Shown here: positions 19,673 through 28,321 of the stretch, one piece after another
Layout of the letters: each line of letters begins with the position of its first letter
Numbering within the stretch: the first letter of the stretch is position 1
NCBI GenBank assembly: GCA_009909085.1
Contig: JAAANX010000149.1
Coordinates: forward strand, 1 to 64,000
Reading direction: 5' to 3'
From: Cyanobacteria bacterium GSL.Bin1
GTDB lineage: Bacteria > Cyanobacteriota > Cyanobacteriia > Cyanobacteriales > Rubidibacteraceae
Length of the DNA stretch: 64,000 nt
Translations under genes and position numbers: made by a program
Notes under the pieces: model-generated
The model's input: only the letters and a program-made list of their open reading frames with translations
What the model was told of the DNA's origin: nothing
Databases searched by the model: none

Positions 19673-21322
19673 TTAAGATAGACAAGCAGCTAAATCTTCT
19701 TCAGGAGTTTTAATTGCCTGTAAGCCATAAGTATCAGATAAAAGTTTCAACACATTTGGGGAAATAAACGCAGGGAGAGTCGGACCCAAACGAATATTTT
19801 GAATGCCAAGATGAAGCAGAGTCAATAGTACAGCAACCGCTTTTTGCTCATACCAAGATAAAATCATGGACAGCGGAAGATCATTAACATCCATTTCAAA
19901 AGCATTGGCAAGAGCAAGAGCAATTTGAATCGCCGAATAAGCATCATTGCATTGTCCGACATCCATCAGACGCGGTAAACCGGAAATTTCTCCCAAATTT
20001 TGATCAAAGAAACGAAACTTTCCACAAGCGAGGGTCAAAACAACACAATCTTCTGGAACTTTTTCCACAAACTCAGTGTAGTAAGTCCGCCCTGGTTTAG
20101 CACCATCGCAACCGCCAACTAAGAAAAAGTGTCGAATCTTACCCTCCTTGACGGCATTAATCACGGTGTCAGCAACACTCAAAACCGCATTATGTCCAAA
20201 GCCAACTTTTACGGTTTTTGGCACGCCTGTTTCTGTAAAGCCAGGCAAGGATAATGCTTTTTCAATCACTGGCGAGAAGTCTGGAAAGCCATCTTCACCT
20301 TCTTGTAAGTGATTCAGATGAGGATATCCCACTGGACCAAGACTGAAGAGTTTATCGGTATAGTGATCATGAGGAGGCATTAAACAATTGGTGGTGACAA
20401 TAATGGCACCAGGAAATTTAGCAAAATCTTTCGTCTGGTTTTGCCACGCCGTACCATAATGTCCGTAAAGGTGCGGATAGGTCTCTTTTAGTTTCGGATA
20501 GCCATGAGCCGGTAACAGTTCTCCATGAGTATAAACGGTAATTCCTGTTCCTGCTGTTTTCTTGAGAATTTCCGATAACTGTCGAATGTCATGACCCGAG
20601 ACTAAAATTGCTTTACCGGGTTTAGGATTGAGAGGAACGGTGGTTGGTACAGGATGACCATAAGTTTGAGTATGTCCAGCATCAAGAAGTTCCATTGCCC
20701 GCAGATTTTGTTTTCCCACCTCTAGGGCTAAGTTGACCCACTGTTCTAAGTTTAAGGTTGTATCAGACAATGCAGCGAGAGCCTGATGGGTAAAGCGATA
20801 GACTTCCTCATCATCTTGGCTTAACTCATGAGCGTGAAATGTATAAGACGCAACTCCTTTAATGCCATAAAGGACGGTAAGTTTGAGAGAAAAGATATCA
20901 ACGGCATCTTTCCCCACTTGGCTAATAAATTTTAAGGCAACCTCTGCTCCTTGTTCAACGAGGCTTTCTTGAAAGTCGGGTTCAAAGTTAGTAATCGAAG
21001 ACCAGTTGATAGAAGGATTGATTGCTTCAATTTGAGTTTTCAGGGTTTCACGGTGCGCGATCGCGCGGGTGATATAATTCTCAAATCGGCTCGGATTGAA
21101 ATTGACGTTGGTCATGGTAGCAAACAAGGCTTCACAGGTAAAAACGTCGGTGCGGTAAGTCTCAATGCCTTTTGCTTTTGCCTCAAGGGTGACTATCGCT
21201 AACCCTTGCAGACAATGAATCAATAAATCTTGGATCGCGTTCACTTCTGGGCTTTTCCCACAAGCTCCAAATTGATGACATCCGTCGCCACTGGCTGTTT
21301 GTTCACACTGTTCGCAAAACAT
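19673..21322 (-). CDS. hcp: Hybrid cluster protein (hydroxylamine / NO reductase)
   Basis: A 549-residue iron-sulfur-oxygen enzyme that detoxifies nitric oxide and can reduce hydroxylamine in low oxygen. The N-terminal Cys motif (MFCEQCEQTASGDGC then ACG) binds the first Fe-S cluster. The hybrid-cluster ligands known for the family are all in place: His in GHDIRQL, Glu in THGELLPAHG, Cys in TTNCLMPP, GGCDGA, TLACGKFRF and VGQCNDAY, and the Glu and Lys of SWYEQKAV. It starts 12 bases after the cupin gene and is third in the operon divergent from a Crp/Fnr regulator. No Hcr reductase gene is adjacent, so its electron donor is unknown. Confidence 0.95.
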   Translation of the reverse strand: MFCEQCEQTASGDGCHQFGACGKSPEVNAIQDLLIHCLQGLAIVTLEAKAKGIETYRTDVFTCEALFATMTNVNFNPSRFENYITRAIAHRETLKTQIEAINPSINWSSITNFEPDFQESLVEQGAEVALKFISQVGKDAVDIFSLKLTVLYGIKGVASYTFHAHELSQDDEEVYRFTHQALAALSDTTLNLEQWVNLALEVGKQNLRAMELLDAGHTQTYGHPVPTTVPLNPKPGKAILVSGHDIRQLSEILKKTAGTGITVYTHGELLPAHGYPKLKETYPHLYGHYGTAWQNQTKDFAKFPGAIIVTTNCLMPPHDHYTDKLFSLGPVGYPHLNHLQEGEDGFPDFSPVIEKALSLPGFTETGVPKTVKVGFGHNAVLSVADTVINAVKEGKIRHFFLVGGCDGAKPGRTYYTEFVEKVPEDCVVLTLACGKFRFFDQNLGEISGLPRLMDVGQCNDAYSAIQIALALANAFEMDVNDLPLSMILSWYEQKAVAVLLTLLHLGIQNIRLGPTLPAFISPNVLKLLSDTYGLQAIKTPEEDLAACLS

Positions 21323-21334
21323 GAGTTATTCTCC

Positions 21335-21697
21335 CTAATTTTCAATTGATGTTCCTTGGGTTTCTACTGCGGATAAGATCAGCCAAAAGGCTAAATTGGT
21401 CGTTGCTTCTAAAGCGTGGGGGGCGTGCGCTGGCATATACACCACTACACCTGGCGTTAGCGTGATGTCTTCACCATTGAGGGTTAACGTTCCTTCCCCT
21501 TCCATTGCCATCACAGTGGCGTTTTTAGACGAAGTATGCTCTTCTAACGTCGTTCCTGCTGCCAGACAAAAGAGGTTTTGTTGACTGTGGTCATCTTTGA
21601 CAAAAACTTTGCTCAAAATTCCCGTTTCAGGATATTCAATGAGATTTTTAAGCGTATTGTGATAGCTGGTGTCAGCATTAGTAATCGTTGCAGCCAT
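21335..21697 (-). CDS. Small cupin-domain protein
   Basis: A 120-residue single-domain beta-barrel. Cupin motif 1 is AAGTTLEEHTSS then MAMEGEG, with only one of the two usual histidines; motif 2 is MPAHAPHAL, with two. So a metal site is likely but not canonical. It lies between a methyltransferase gene (6-base gap) and hcp (12-base gap), clearly one operon. A truncated second copy is at 19470. Small cupins often occur beside hcp in Crp/Fnr-controlled stress units. Whether this one is an enzyme or a sensor is not known. Confidence 0.82.
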   Translation of the reverse strand: MAATITNADTSYHNTLKNLIEYPETGILSKVFVKDDHSQQNLFCLAAGTTLEEHTSSKNATVMAMEGEGTLTLNGEDITLTPGVVVYMPAHAPHALEATTNLAFWLILSAVETQGTSIEN

Positions 21698-21703
21698 GAT
21701 TAA

Positions 21704-22486
21704 TTACTCCTTAATTGCCGAAAAAGCAATGTAACCGAGTTGGTCACAATATTGATTAAAGGTGTTTCTCATTTGGAAAACACGCTCTCTGATTTCCGCT
21801 TGCGTGAGTACATTCCAAGCAATTTTCAGCGCCGGAAATAATCCTTCATCTTCAATCACTCGTTTGGGGTTGAGTAAGCCCATTTCTCCAGTTTTGGCTT
21901 GTTGGACGGTTAATCCAGCTTCTGCGCAGGCTTGTTCCCATTCCGTTTCCGATAAAGGCTGAGCATTCACCCGAATCACTTGCGAAAGAGCGCGATCAAT
22001 TTCTTCTCGATTTCCACCGGCAATCATTTCATGAGAGAGGAAAATTCCTCCTGGTTTCAGCACCTTCTCAATCCCTGCTAAAATCTTTGCCTTCCCACTG
22101 GCTGACTGCATGGTCAAAATGGCTTCAGCAAAGACATAATCAAAGGTTTCAGTGATTTCTGCAAGGTTAAAGATATTGCCCTCACGAACTTCCACTTGTC
22201 CTTCTAATCCCGCTTGACGAATGTTTTCTTGCGCGATGCGGACACTTTCAGGATTGCGTTCAATCCCAACGACTCGTACGCCGTAACGTTGCGCTAGCCA
22301 AATGGCACTTTTACCAAAACTTGCGGCTAATTCCAAGACGGTTTCTCCAGGTTGAAAATCAGCCCACTCTAGCAGTTGACTCGTGGCTTCTAGCCCACCA
22401 GGGCGCAAGACGGTTTTGCCAGCTTTGGCAAGCACTTCATGTCCAGGGGCAGTTTTGAAATTGATTTTTGATGCTGTGGTACTCAT
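21704..22486 (-). CDS. SAM-dependent methyltransferase
   Basis: A class I Rossmann methyltransferase of 260 residues from the chosen start MSTTAS (22486); an ATG five codons upstream is possible. Motif I is VLELAASFGKS, unusual in having AASFG where most have GxGxG. Motif II ends in VVGIERNP, then FDYVFAEAIL and VLKPGGIFLSHEMI follow. The substrate is not evident. It is the first gene of the methyltransferase-cupin-hcp operon and its start lies 120 bases from the divergent Crp/Fnr gene. A 15-bp palindrome sits 27 bases before the start. Confidence 0.86.
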   Translation of the reverse strand: MSTTASKINFKTAPGHEVLAKAGKTVLRPGGLEATSQLLEWADFQPGETVLELAASFGKSAIWLAQRYGVRVVGIERNPESVRIAQENIRQAGLEGQVEVREGNIFNLAEITETFDYVFAEAILTMQSASGKAKILAGIEKVLKPGGIFLSHEMIAGGNREEIDRALSQVIRVNAQPLSETEWEQACAEAGLTVQQAKTGEMGLLNPKRVIEDEGLFPALKIAWNVLTQAEIRERVFQMRNTFNQYCDQLGYIAFSAIKE

Positions 22487-22512
22487 GATTTGATTCCTCA
22501 TCGAGAGGGAGA

Positions 22513-22527
22513 GATTAGTTGCTAATC
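22513..22527. promoter_or_regulatory. Candidate operator, palindrome in the divergent promoter
   Basis: A perfect 6-3-6 palindrome, GATTAG-TTG-CTAATC, lies between the methyltransferase and the Crp/Fnr gene. It is not the canonical FNR box (TTGAT-N4-ATCAA), but the size and symmetry suit a dimeric regulator. Function is inferred from position alone. Confidence 0.4.
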
Positions 22528-22581
22528 CCTGTCTGGGAAATTGCTATAGTTTTAAGATGACAAAAATTTTCAGCTATTTCT

Positions 22582-22595
22582 CTGAGGTAGCTCAG
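22582..22595. promoter_or_regulatory. Second candidate operator next to the regulator start
   Basis: CTGAG-GTAG-CTCAG has the 5-4-5 spacing of Crp/Fnr family sites but a different half-site. It ends 10 bases before the regulator ATG, where binding could repress its own gene. Confidence 0.35.
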
Positions 22596-22605
22596 TTTCG
22601 CCTTT

Positions 22606-23304
22606 ATGTTGGCAACGATTGAACAACTGCAACAGCTTTGGATTCTCCGCACTCTCTCTGAAGAAAACTTATCGCAACTCCAAGCTCACGCTGAAATTCG
22701 GACGTTTCAGAAAGAAGAGATGGTTATGATTGAGGAGGATCAGTTGCCAGCTTGTTTATTTGCCTTAGTCGAGGGGACGTTACAAATTCAAAAAACGGCA
22801 ACAACGGGAAAAGAAACGGTTGTGAGGATGATTCACGCGGGAGAAATGTTCGCAGCCCCCGCCATGTTTGGCAATCAACTTGCACCCGCTACTGTGGTGT
22901 GTCAAGAAAAATGCGTAGTGGTAATGATCGATAAAAACGCCATTATTGATGCGATTCAGGAAACCCCAGAAATCGCATTGCAAATTCTCGCCACCTTTAA
23001 TCAGCGGTTACAGCATTTACATGAAACGGTACATGGTTTAATTTCCGAACGCGCAACGGTGCGGTTAGCCCGTTTAATTCTCTATCAAGCGCAAGAATAT
23101 GGCACAAGACAGGAAAAGGAAGGCGAGGTTTTAAATGTAAAACTTCCTTATTATCAAATGGCGCGAATGGTCGGGATTACTTATGAAGAATGTACCCGTT
23201 TATTGAAGAAGATGGAAACCGCTGTCAGTTATCGCCGTGGGGGAAGGATTTTGATTCATGATTGGGAGTTAATGGTTGCTTTTACCCATCCAGAAGAAGA
23301 GTGA
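22606..23304 (+). CDS. Crp/Fnr-family transcription regulator
   Basis: A 232-residue regulator with an N-terminal cyclic-nucleotide-binding-type beta-barrel (about 15-125, VEGTLQIQKT, HAGEMFAAPAMFG), a dimerisation helix, and a C-terminal winged helix-turn-helix (QMARMVGITYEECTRLLKKM, about 185-205). There is no N-terminal cysteine cluster like that of oxygen-sensing FNR, so sensing by haem or by another ligand, as in DNR/NnrR-type NO sensors, is possible. The recognition helix lacks the usual E-x-x-SR pattern, consistent with a non-canonical operator. It is divergent from methyltransferase-cupin-hcp and is the obvious candidate controller. Confidence 0.92.
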   Translation: MLATIEQLQQLWILRTLSEENLSQLQAHAEIRTFQKEEMVMIEEDQLPACLFALVEGTLQIQKTATTGKETVVRMIHAGEMFAAPAMFGNQLAPATVVCQEKCVVVMIDKNAIIDAIQETPEIALQILATFNQRLQHLHETVHGLISERATVRLARLILYQAQEYGTRQEKEGEVLNVKLPYYQMARMVGITYEECTRLLKKMETAVSYRRGGRILIHDWELMVAFTHPEEE

Positions 23305-23516
23305 AGAGATAATAAATTCAACTGTCATGATAGCGAAAAATAAGCAAGAAGCATAGAGAATCGTTTTTTACATCTGATTGCTATACTTAATTGACTATAG
23401 CATTACTTAAAAACAATAATTTTTTATTTTAACCGAGAAAATCTTTGCTCTTTTCTGCTAAAGAAGATAAAATAACTTGGTACATCATTATCACTTTGTA
23501 ATCATTTTAAGAAGTA

Positions 23517-23936
23517 ATGTCTCGTAATAAGAAATATTATTTTGCGCGCCTTCACGTAGACTATAACAAAAATTATTATGGAAATGATAAGGAAAATTTT
23601 ATTTATAGGACATTAACTGAGCCTTCTAATATAGAGAGTAGCTTTACCCATCACTTAGTTAAAACATATTGGACTTTTAGTAATATTGGCACTCTAGAAT
23701 GGGAAAATGGTAGCAAAGTATATATGATTACACTCTTTCTAGAAGAAGTAGATGCATCAACTCAAAGAACTTATCTATTTATTATTTTTGCTTTCTTGTT
23801 TTCTTGGGGACTGCTTGCTTCTTTATCAATTGGTTTAACTACACTAAGATATGCTTTGACTAGAGCTAAATATGTTGAAATTAGTAATGGATCTAAATCT
23901 AATGAAGAGCATCCTTACATATCTGATAACAATTGA
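23517..23936 (+). CDS. Hypothetical protein with one membrane segment
   Basis: A 139-residue protein with a polar N-terminal half rich in Tyr and Asn, one clear hydrophobic segment (YLFIIFAFLFSWGLLASLSI, about 92-111) and a charged tail. I do not recognise it. Its DNA is much more AT-rich than the neighbouring metabolic genes, which suggests horizontal gain or weak constraint. No operon partner: the Crp/Fnr gene ends 212 bases before it and a decayed toxin-antitoxin region follows. Confidence 0.55.
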   Translation: MSRNKKYYFARLHVDYNKNYYGNDKENFIYRTLTEPSNIESSFTHHLVKTYWTFSNIGTLEWENGSKVYMITLFLEEVDASTQRTYLFIIFAFLFSWGLLASLSIGLTTLRYALTRAKYVEISNGSKSNEEHPYISDNN

Positions 23937-24138
23937 AATTAATAATTTTTTATTTGAATTAACTTTAAACTCTCTCACTTTAAGATTCATACGATAAATT
24001 TAGTTAACAGTGAAGTCGTATCCTTTTAATACTTAAGGATTGCTCTTAAGAAGTAGGAGTTGAATAATTGATTCTGTTACTTTCGAGAAAATTTAAGCTC
24101 ATATCCAACATCAAAATCCATATTACCAAACTTAGCGT

Positions 24139-24185
24139 AGCGCGATGCCCGAAGGGCGGTAGCTTTGCTTTTGCTACATCGTGCT
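24139..24185. repeat. Three-way-junction palindromic repeat element
   Basis: An outer 9-bp stem (AGCGCGATG / CATCGTGCT, one G-T pair) encloses two hairpins, GCCC-GAA-GGGC and GTAGC / GCTAC with a 9-base loop. The arrangement resembles dispersed palindromic repeats of cyanobacterial genomes. It is strikingly GC-rich in an AT-rich setting, which suggests insertion. Confidence 0.65.
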
Positions 24186-24209
24186 CCATTATTTATTCAC
24201 GTCTCTCAC

Positions 24210-24500
24210 TTGATCAAAGCTACAGTAAGATATTCAAGAGAGAGTGGGAGAAAGTTAACCCCTGAATTAGAGCAAATCATTCAACAGCAAGTGGATAGTG
24301 GGTGCTATAAATCTGTTGCTGAGATCATTTATACAGGAGTCAAGCTGCTGGATCAGGTTGAAAAGATATATCAAGGGCGATATGAGGAACTCCGCCAAGA
24401 AGTGTTACAAGGGATTGAAGCCTCTAATCGCGGTGAAGTGATTGACAGTCAAGTTGTTTTTCCGAATCTTCAAGCAAAGTTAAATGAGCAAAAAGCATGA
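24210..24500 (+). CDS. ParD/CC2985-type antitoxin, start degraded
   Basis: The protein body (LTPELEQIIQQQVDSGCYKS then a long helix to LNEQKA) matches ribbon-helix-helix ParD-like antitoxins. The expected N-terminus would begin just before LTPEL, but no ATG is in frame there. The nearest start is TTG 24210, and the frame runs back without a stop through the folded repeat at 24139 as far as a TTG at 24165. So the native start has probably been lost or altered. A remnant of the toxin overlaps the stop (ATGA). Confidence 0.6.
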   Translation: MIKATVRYSRESGRKLTPELEQIIQQQVDSGCYKSVAEIIYTGVKLLDQVEKIYQGRYEELRQEVLQGIEASNRGEVIDSQVVFPNLQAKLNEQKA

Positions 24501-24649
24501 GTTGGATTTGTAGATTTACCCCAGCGCTTTTTGAACTTCTTTTGTGGTTCGAGTTCAGCATTACTGCTAATGAGCGTCAAATCAACGTCAGTCAGATGAT
24601 ACAGGGATTGACATCAATCAAAAATGGAGTCATTTGCTGTCAGATTTAA
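24497..24649 (+). pseudogene. Decayed toxin gene after the ParD-like antitoxin
   Basis: An ATG overlaps the antitoxin stop in the standard coupled manner and opens a frame beginning MSWICRFTPAL, which resembles the start of ParE/RelE-like toxins (short strand, then a TPxA/L helix). It loses all resemblance within about 15 codons and ends after 50. A frameshifted or deleted toxin is the simplest reading; family assignment is weak. Confidence 0.35.
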
Positions 24650-25013
24650 GTAGGATTTTGGAAAATGTTATGGTATATTGATTTTTACAGCTTTTTTATC
24701 TTTGCTTCAGGAAAGTTAACTGAGTGCTGCGGACAATGCGTTCATTGCTGTCATATATCTTAATGTCTTGTTCGTAGAATTGCGGAAGTGACGACTAAAA
24801 CTAAGGAGGGGATCAAAAAAATAATCGGGATCAAATTCATGGCTGATGGTTGAAATGCCTACCGTTATCGGATATTTTAGGATTGCACTTCTTCTAACAA
24901 TCAAGAAGAAGTAATTTAATTTGGCAATTTGTATTAGGATTAACAGCGACTGGGGATCAGCTAGTGTTAATTTAGAAATGTAACGTTTAGTAAAAATCCT
25001 TATCTATTCAGTC
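24650..25013. other. AT-rich stretch without a supported gene
   Basis: About 360 bases with no frame I can support. A 62-codon minus-strand frame (24716-24904) has plausible composition (SRHFRNSTNKTLRYMTAMNA) but matches no family I know. The right end should hold the promoter of the DUF1830 gene. Confidence 0.4.
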
Positions 25014-25331
25014 ATGGCTCAAATCCTTGATCCCGTTCCTAACACCCCCTCCGCTCCGATCCTTTGTTGCTATTTTAATGCCACCAGCTCTATCCAAGTG
25101 GTAAGAATTACAAATCTTGAAAACTGGTATTTTGAGCGGGTCGTATTTCCCGGACAACGTCTAGTCTTTGAAGCACTACCAGAAGGCCTTCTCGAAATTC
25201 ATACTGGAATGATGGCAAGTGCCATTCTCTCAGACCAGATCCCCTGTTCTCGTCTAGTTGTGAAAGAGTCGGAGGATGAAGCGGCAGTTGTAGAAGAAAA
25301 AAAGGAAAGTGAAATTCCAGCAGCAGCATAG
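25014..25331 (+). CDS. DUF1830 family cyanobacterial protein
   Basis: A 105-residue protein whose first 80 residues match DUF1830, a small domain almost limited to cyanobacteria (PILCCYFNATSSIQVVRITN, then NWYFERVVFPGQRLVFEA and LEIHTGMMASAILSD). The C-terminus is a low-complexity Glu/Ala tail. Function unknown. It stands alone. A short hairpin (GGATTG / CAATCC, 25383-25403) after it may be a weak terminator. Confidence 0.88.
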   Translation: MAQILDPVPNTPSAPILCCYFNATSSIQVVRITNLENWYFERVVFPGQRLVFEALPEGLLEIHTGMMASAILSDQIPCSRLVVKESEDEAAVVEEKKESEIPAAA

Positions 25332-25558
25332 GCGTTATCAAGTTTGATTTTAAGAAGTAAAAGTTTATATTGAAAGCATTAGGGATTGTCTTCTGGGCAA
25401 TCCTCATTAGTTTGTTGAAAAGAACAAAGCTTCTAACTCACACTTGACGAATCCTTTTACGCTGTCAATATGGGATTGATGTTTTAACTTTTCGTGTGTT
25501 CTCCGTTTAATTCACATCAGACGCTATCAATTAAAAACTCTAATCACTAAAAAGAAAG

Positions 25559-26821
25559 CTATTGAGAACCAACTAAAGAAATATAAGGCTCAATGGCTAA
25601 GTATTTTTGGGCAACCGTTTGCAGCTGGTCACTGCTGAGTGCCGCTACACTCGCTTGGAAAATATCATCAAATTCAATGCCTTGGTTGAGCGTCTCATAC
25701 CAGCCAAACAATTGCGCTAACTGTCCATTACTTTGCTTAGCCAGTGCATATTGCCCCAACAATTTGTTTTTACTGGCTTGTAATTCTTCTGCCGTCAGAT
25801 TGACCTCGCATAACCGTTGCACCTCTTGGCGTAACCCTTGTAATGCGACTTCCACATTCTGCGGTGCGGTTCCGATGTAGGTGACAAAATGAGAAGGTTC
25901 GAGGCGGGTGGGATAAAAAGCAGAGACATCATAAGCCAGTCCTTGTTTTTCCCGTAGTTCAACAAAGAGGCGGGAGGATAAACCATTACCAAGATAAGTA
26001 TTGATTAATTTCAGCGTCGGGTAATCAGCCTCTTGAATGGAAGGAGTGAGATAACCCAACATAATGATTGTTTGCTGCGTGTTTTGATTGAGAGATTTCT
26101 CAGAGGGTTGGGCAATCAGTTGGGGAAGAGAGGGTTTCGGTAGGGGGGTCGTCGGGCGTTGCCAGTCTCCGAAGACTCGTGTTACTTCTGTCACCGCTTG
26201 TTCAAGCGTAATGCGACCCGCAAGACTAATCACTAACTGATCAGGGCGAAAATAAGTTTGATGATAGTGTTCGAGATCGGTACGGGTTAAGCGGGCAACC
26301 GTTTCTTCCGTTCCTAAGACAGATACCCCATAGGGATGCTGGGGATACATTTGCGCCCGCAGTTGATTAAATGCCAGATTAAAGGGCTGTTCTTTTTGGG
26401 CGAGGATATTTTGTTGGGTCAGGGCTTGTTCCAATTCAATTTCTGCTTCGGGTAGACTGGGCGCACGGATCATGTCTCCTAGCAATTGCAGAATCTCAGG
26501 AAAATCTGGAGATACGGTTTTCAGACTGAGGGCAAAGTAGTCATTGGTACTTTCCGCATTTAAACCCGCCCCAACCGATTCAACTTGTTCGGCGATCGCT
26601 GTGGCGTTGAGATCAGCAGTTCCCTTGGTAATTACCGTTGAGAGTAAATGAGAAACCCCGGCTTGGGCAAGCGGTTCGACTCGCGTTCCAGCATTTTTAA
26701 AGTAAAGTCTCCCAGCAATGATATCTGCAGTGGGGTTTTCAATAACAATTAGGGTAATGCCATTGTCAAGAGTGGTCCGTTGCACACTTTGACGCGAAGA
26801 GTTGGGTTTTAAAGTTTGCAT
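25559..26821 (-). CDS. M16-family peptidase-like protein without the zinc motif
   Basis: A 420-residue two-domain M16B-fold protein, the size of a processing-peptidase half. The position where active enzymes carry HxxEH reads VSHLLSTVITKGT, keeping the first histidine but lacking the glutamate and second histidine. It is therefore probably a non-catalytic homologue that pairs with an active subunit. An active copy in this window is at 55378. It starts at the very base after the murT gene ends, implying co-transcription. Confidence 0.88.
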   Translation of the reverse strand: MQTLKPNSSRQSVQRTTLDNGITLIVIENPTADIIAGRLYFKNAGTRVEPLAQAGVSHLLSTVITKGTADLNATAIAEQVESVGAGLNAESTNDYFALSLKTVSPDFPEILQLLGDMIRAPSLPEAEIELEQALTQQNILAQKEQPFNLAFNQLRAQMYPQHPYGVSVLGTEETVARLTRTDLEHYHQTYFRPDQLVISLAGRITLEQAVTEVTRVFGDWQRPTTPLPKPSLPQLIAQPSEKSLNQNTQQTIIMLGYLTPSIQEADYPTLKLINTYLGNGLSSRLFVELREKQGLAYDVSAFYPTRLEPSHFVTYIGTAPQNVEVALQGLRQEVQRLCEVNLTAEELQASKNKLLGQYALAKQSNGQLAQLFGWYETLNQGIEFDDIFQASVAALSSDQLQTVAQKYLAIEPYISLVGSQ

Positions 26822-28162
26822 CTACTGAATTTTTCGTCCGGTTAACAGTTGTCGTACTTCCAACATAGCGGAGTAGGTGGGCAGAATGTGGAGGGTATGG
26901 TGAGGAGGCGTTTCTTTGAGGGCAGTATCAATGGCTTGCTTGAGGTTCTCTTTAATAATCAGCCTGAGATCGGATTGGTGCAGAAGTTTTTTGCTGTACT
27001 GAATCCGTAGTGCCATATCATAAACGCGATCGCCGCTGATAACAATGGTACCGCCTTGGGCCACTAACTTTTCCGTATCCACATCCCAAATCCATGATAC
27101 ATCGGTGCCATCGGGAGCGCGATCATTCAAGACGATTAAGACGGTTTCGGCTTGACCTTGAGCTTTAATTTCATTGACCGTCCTAATCGTCTCATTCATG
27201 CCCACTGGATTTTTTGATAATAAAATGCGGATGGGTGTTCCTTTAACGGTTAGTTCTTCTGCTCGTCCAAAGGCAGCACGAAAATTTTGAATCGTTTCTT
27301 TGATCAAGGCAGGAGAAATGTCGAGGGTTTGCGCCGTTAAGACCGCTGCCAACGTATTATATTTGTTATAGACTCCAACTAAAATTTGTCCCCATTCTTG
27401 ACTGTTAATATCCAGTTTTGCTTTCGTAAAGTCGCAACTGGAACAGTGGTAATCTCCTAAATGAGACAGATAAACTCCTTCGTAATGGAGAGATGCCCCA
27501 CACACCGGACAATAAATAGAGTCCACCGCATGAGGAATTTCTTCGAGATAGAGTTGCGGTTGATTAAGACCGAAGAATAAGACGGTTTGCGGTAGGCTTT
27601 GTCCTAAATGACACAGGGTTGGATCATCAGCATTCAAGATCACAACCGTTGATTGAGGAAGAGGCGCGATCGCGTGCTGCCATTTCTCGCTAATAATATC
27701 GACTTCTCCATAGCGATCGAGCTGGTCACGAAATAAGTTTAAGCCGAGGATAATTTGGGGCTGGCATTCGTTTAGCAATAGCGGGAAAATATTTTCATCC
27801 ACTTCTAAGATGGCATAATCGGCATTCAATTTTCCCAATAAGTTCGTATCGGCTAAGAGGGCGGTAATTAAACCATTGATTAAGTTAGCACCTGTGGCAT
27901 TGTGGGTTACTTTTGCCCCATTTACTTCTAAAATACTCCGTAACAGGAGAGAAGTGGTGGTTTTGCCATTGGTCCCGACAATTAAAATAATCCCTTCTCG
28001 AACTTGTTCACATAACAGGGGTAAGAGTCTAGGATGAAGACGCCGGGAAATTTCTCCAGGGAGAACACTTCCTGCACCTAAACGTAATTTTTGGACCAGG
28101 GCAGTCACAATTTTTGTAATTGCAACCGCCAAGCCTAAACGAGCGCGATCAAGCAGTTTCAT
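26822..28162 (-). CDS. murT: Lipid II isoglutaminyl synthase MurT subunit (Mur ligase + DUF1727)
   Basis: MurT with GatD amidates the D-glutamate of peptidoglycan lipid II. The 446-residue protein has the ATP P-loop GTNGKTTT (about 63-70), a zinc-ribbon insert (CPVCG and CSSC) characteristic of MurT, and the C-terminal DUF1727 with the conserved aspartate of RAPDGTDVSWIWD. The usual partner gatD is not beside it; the next genes are an M16-like gene downstream and a DEP-domain gene upstream. GatD must be encoded elsewhere or be absent. Identification as MurT rather than MurE/F rests on the zinc ribbon and DUF1727. Confidence 0.9.
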   Translation of the reverse strand: MKLLDRARLGLAVAITKIVTALVQKLRLGAGSVLPGEISRRLHPRLLPLLCEQVREGIILIVGTNGKTTTSLLLRSILEVNGAKVTHNATGANLINGLITALLADTNLLGKLNADYAILEVDENIFPLLLNECQPQIILGLNLFRDQLDRYGEVDIISEKWQHAIAPLPQSTVVILNADDPTLCHLGQSLPQTVLFFGLNQPQLYLEEIPHAVDSIYCPVCGASLHYEGVYLSHLGDYHCSSCDFTKAKLDINSQEWGQILVGVYNKYNTLAAVLTAQTLDISPALIKETIQNFRAAFGRAEELTVKGTPIRILLSKNPVGMNETIRTVNEIKAQGQAETVLIVLNDRAPDGTDVSWIWDVDTEKLVAQGGTIVISGDRVYDMALRIQYSKKLLHQSDLRLIIKENLKQAIDTALKETPPHHTLHILPTYSAMLEVRQLLTGRKIQ

Positions 28163-28241
28163 CTTGGTTGAAAAATCCCATTATTTTGCCTACTTATGAT
28201 AGGACAATTTTTCTCGCTGTCCGTTACAGGTTCTTTTTTTT

Positions 28242-28289
28242 GTCAGAGATTACGCCTTCCGTTTAGGAAGGCGCCTGCTCTAACCGTTG
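28242..28289. repeat. 48-bp dispersed repeat, copy A
   Basis: An 8-bp stem, CGCCTTCC / GGAAGGCG, with loop GTTTA, lies between conserved flanks (GTCAGAGATTA on the left, CCTGCTCTAACCGTTG on the right). A second copy in the same orientation is at 30981, with the loop reversed. Copy A lies between the DEP and murT genes. Confidence 0.85.
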
Positions 28290-28321
28290 GTCATATCAGC
28301 ACGAGTCTTTCCTAATCTTCA

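Noticed and set aside
24716-24904. 62-codon minus-strand frame in the AT-rich gap before DUF1830
   Set aside because: Plausible composition but no family, no ribosome-binding site and no context.
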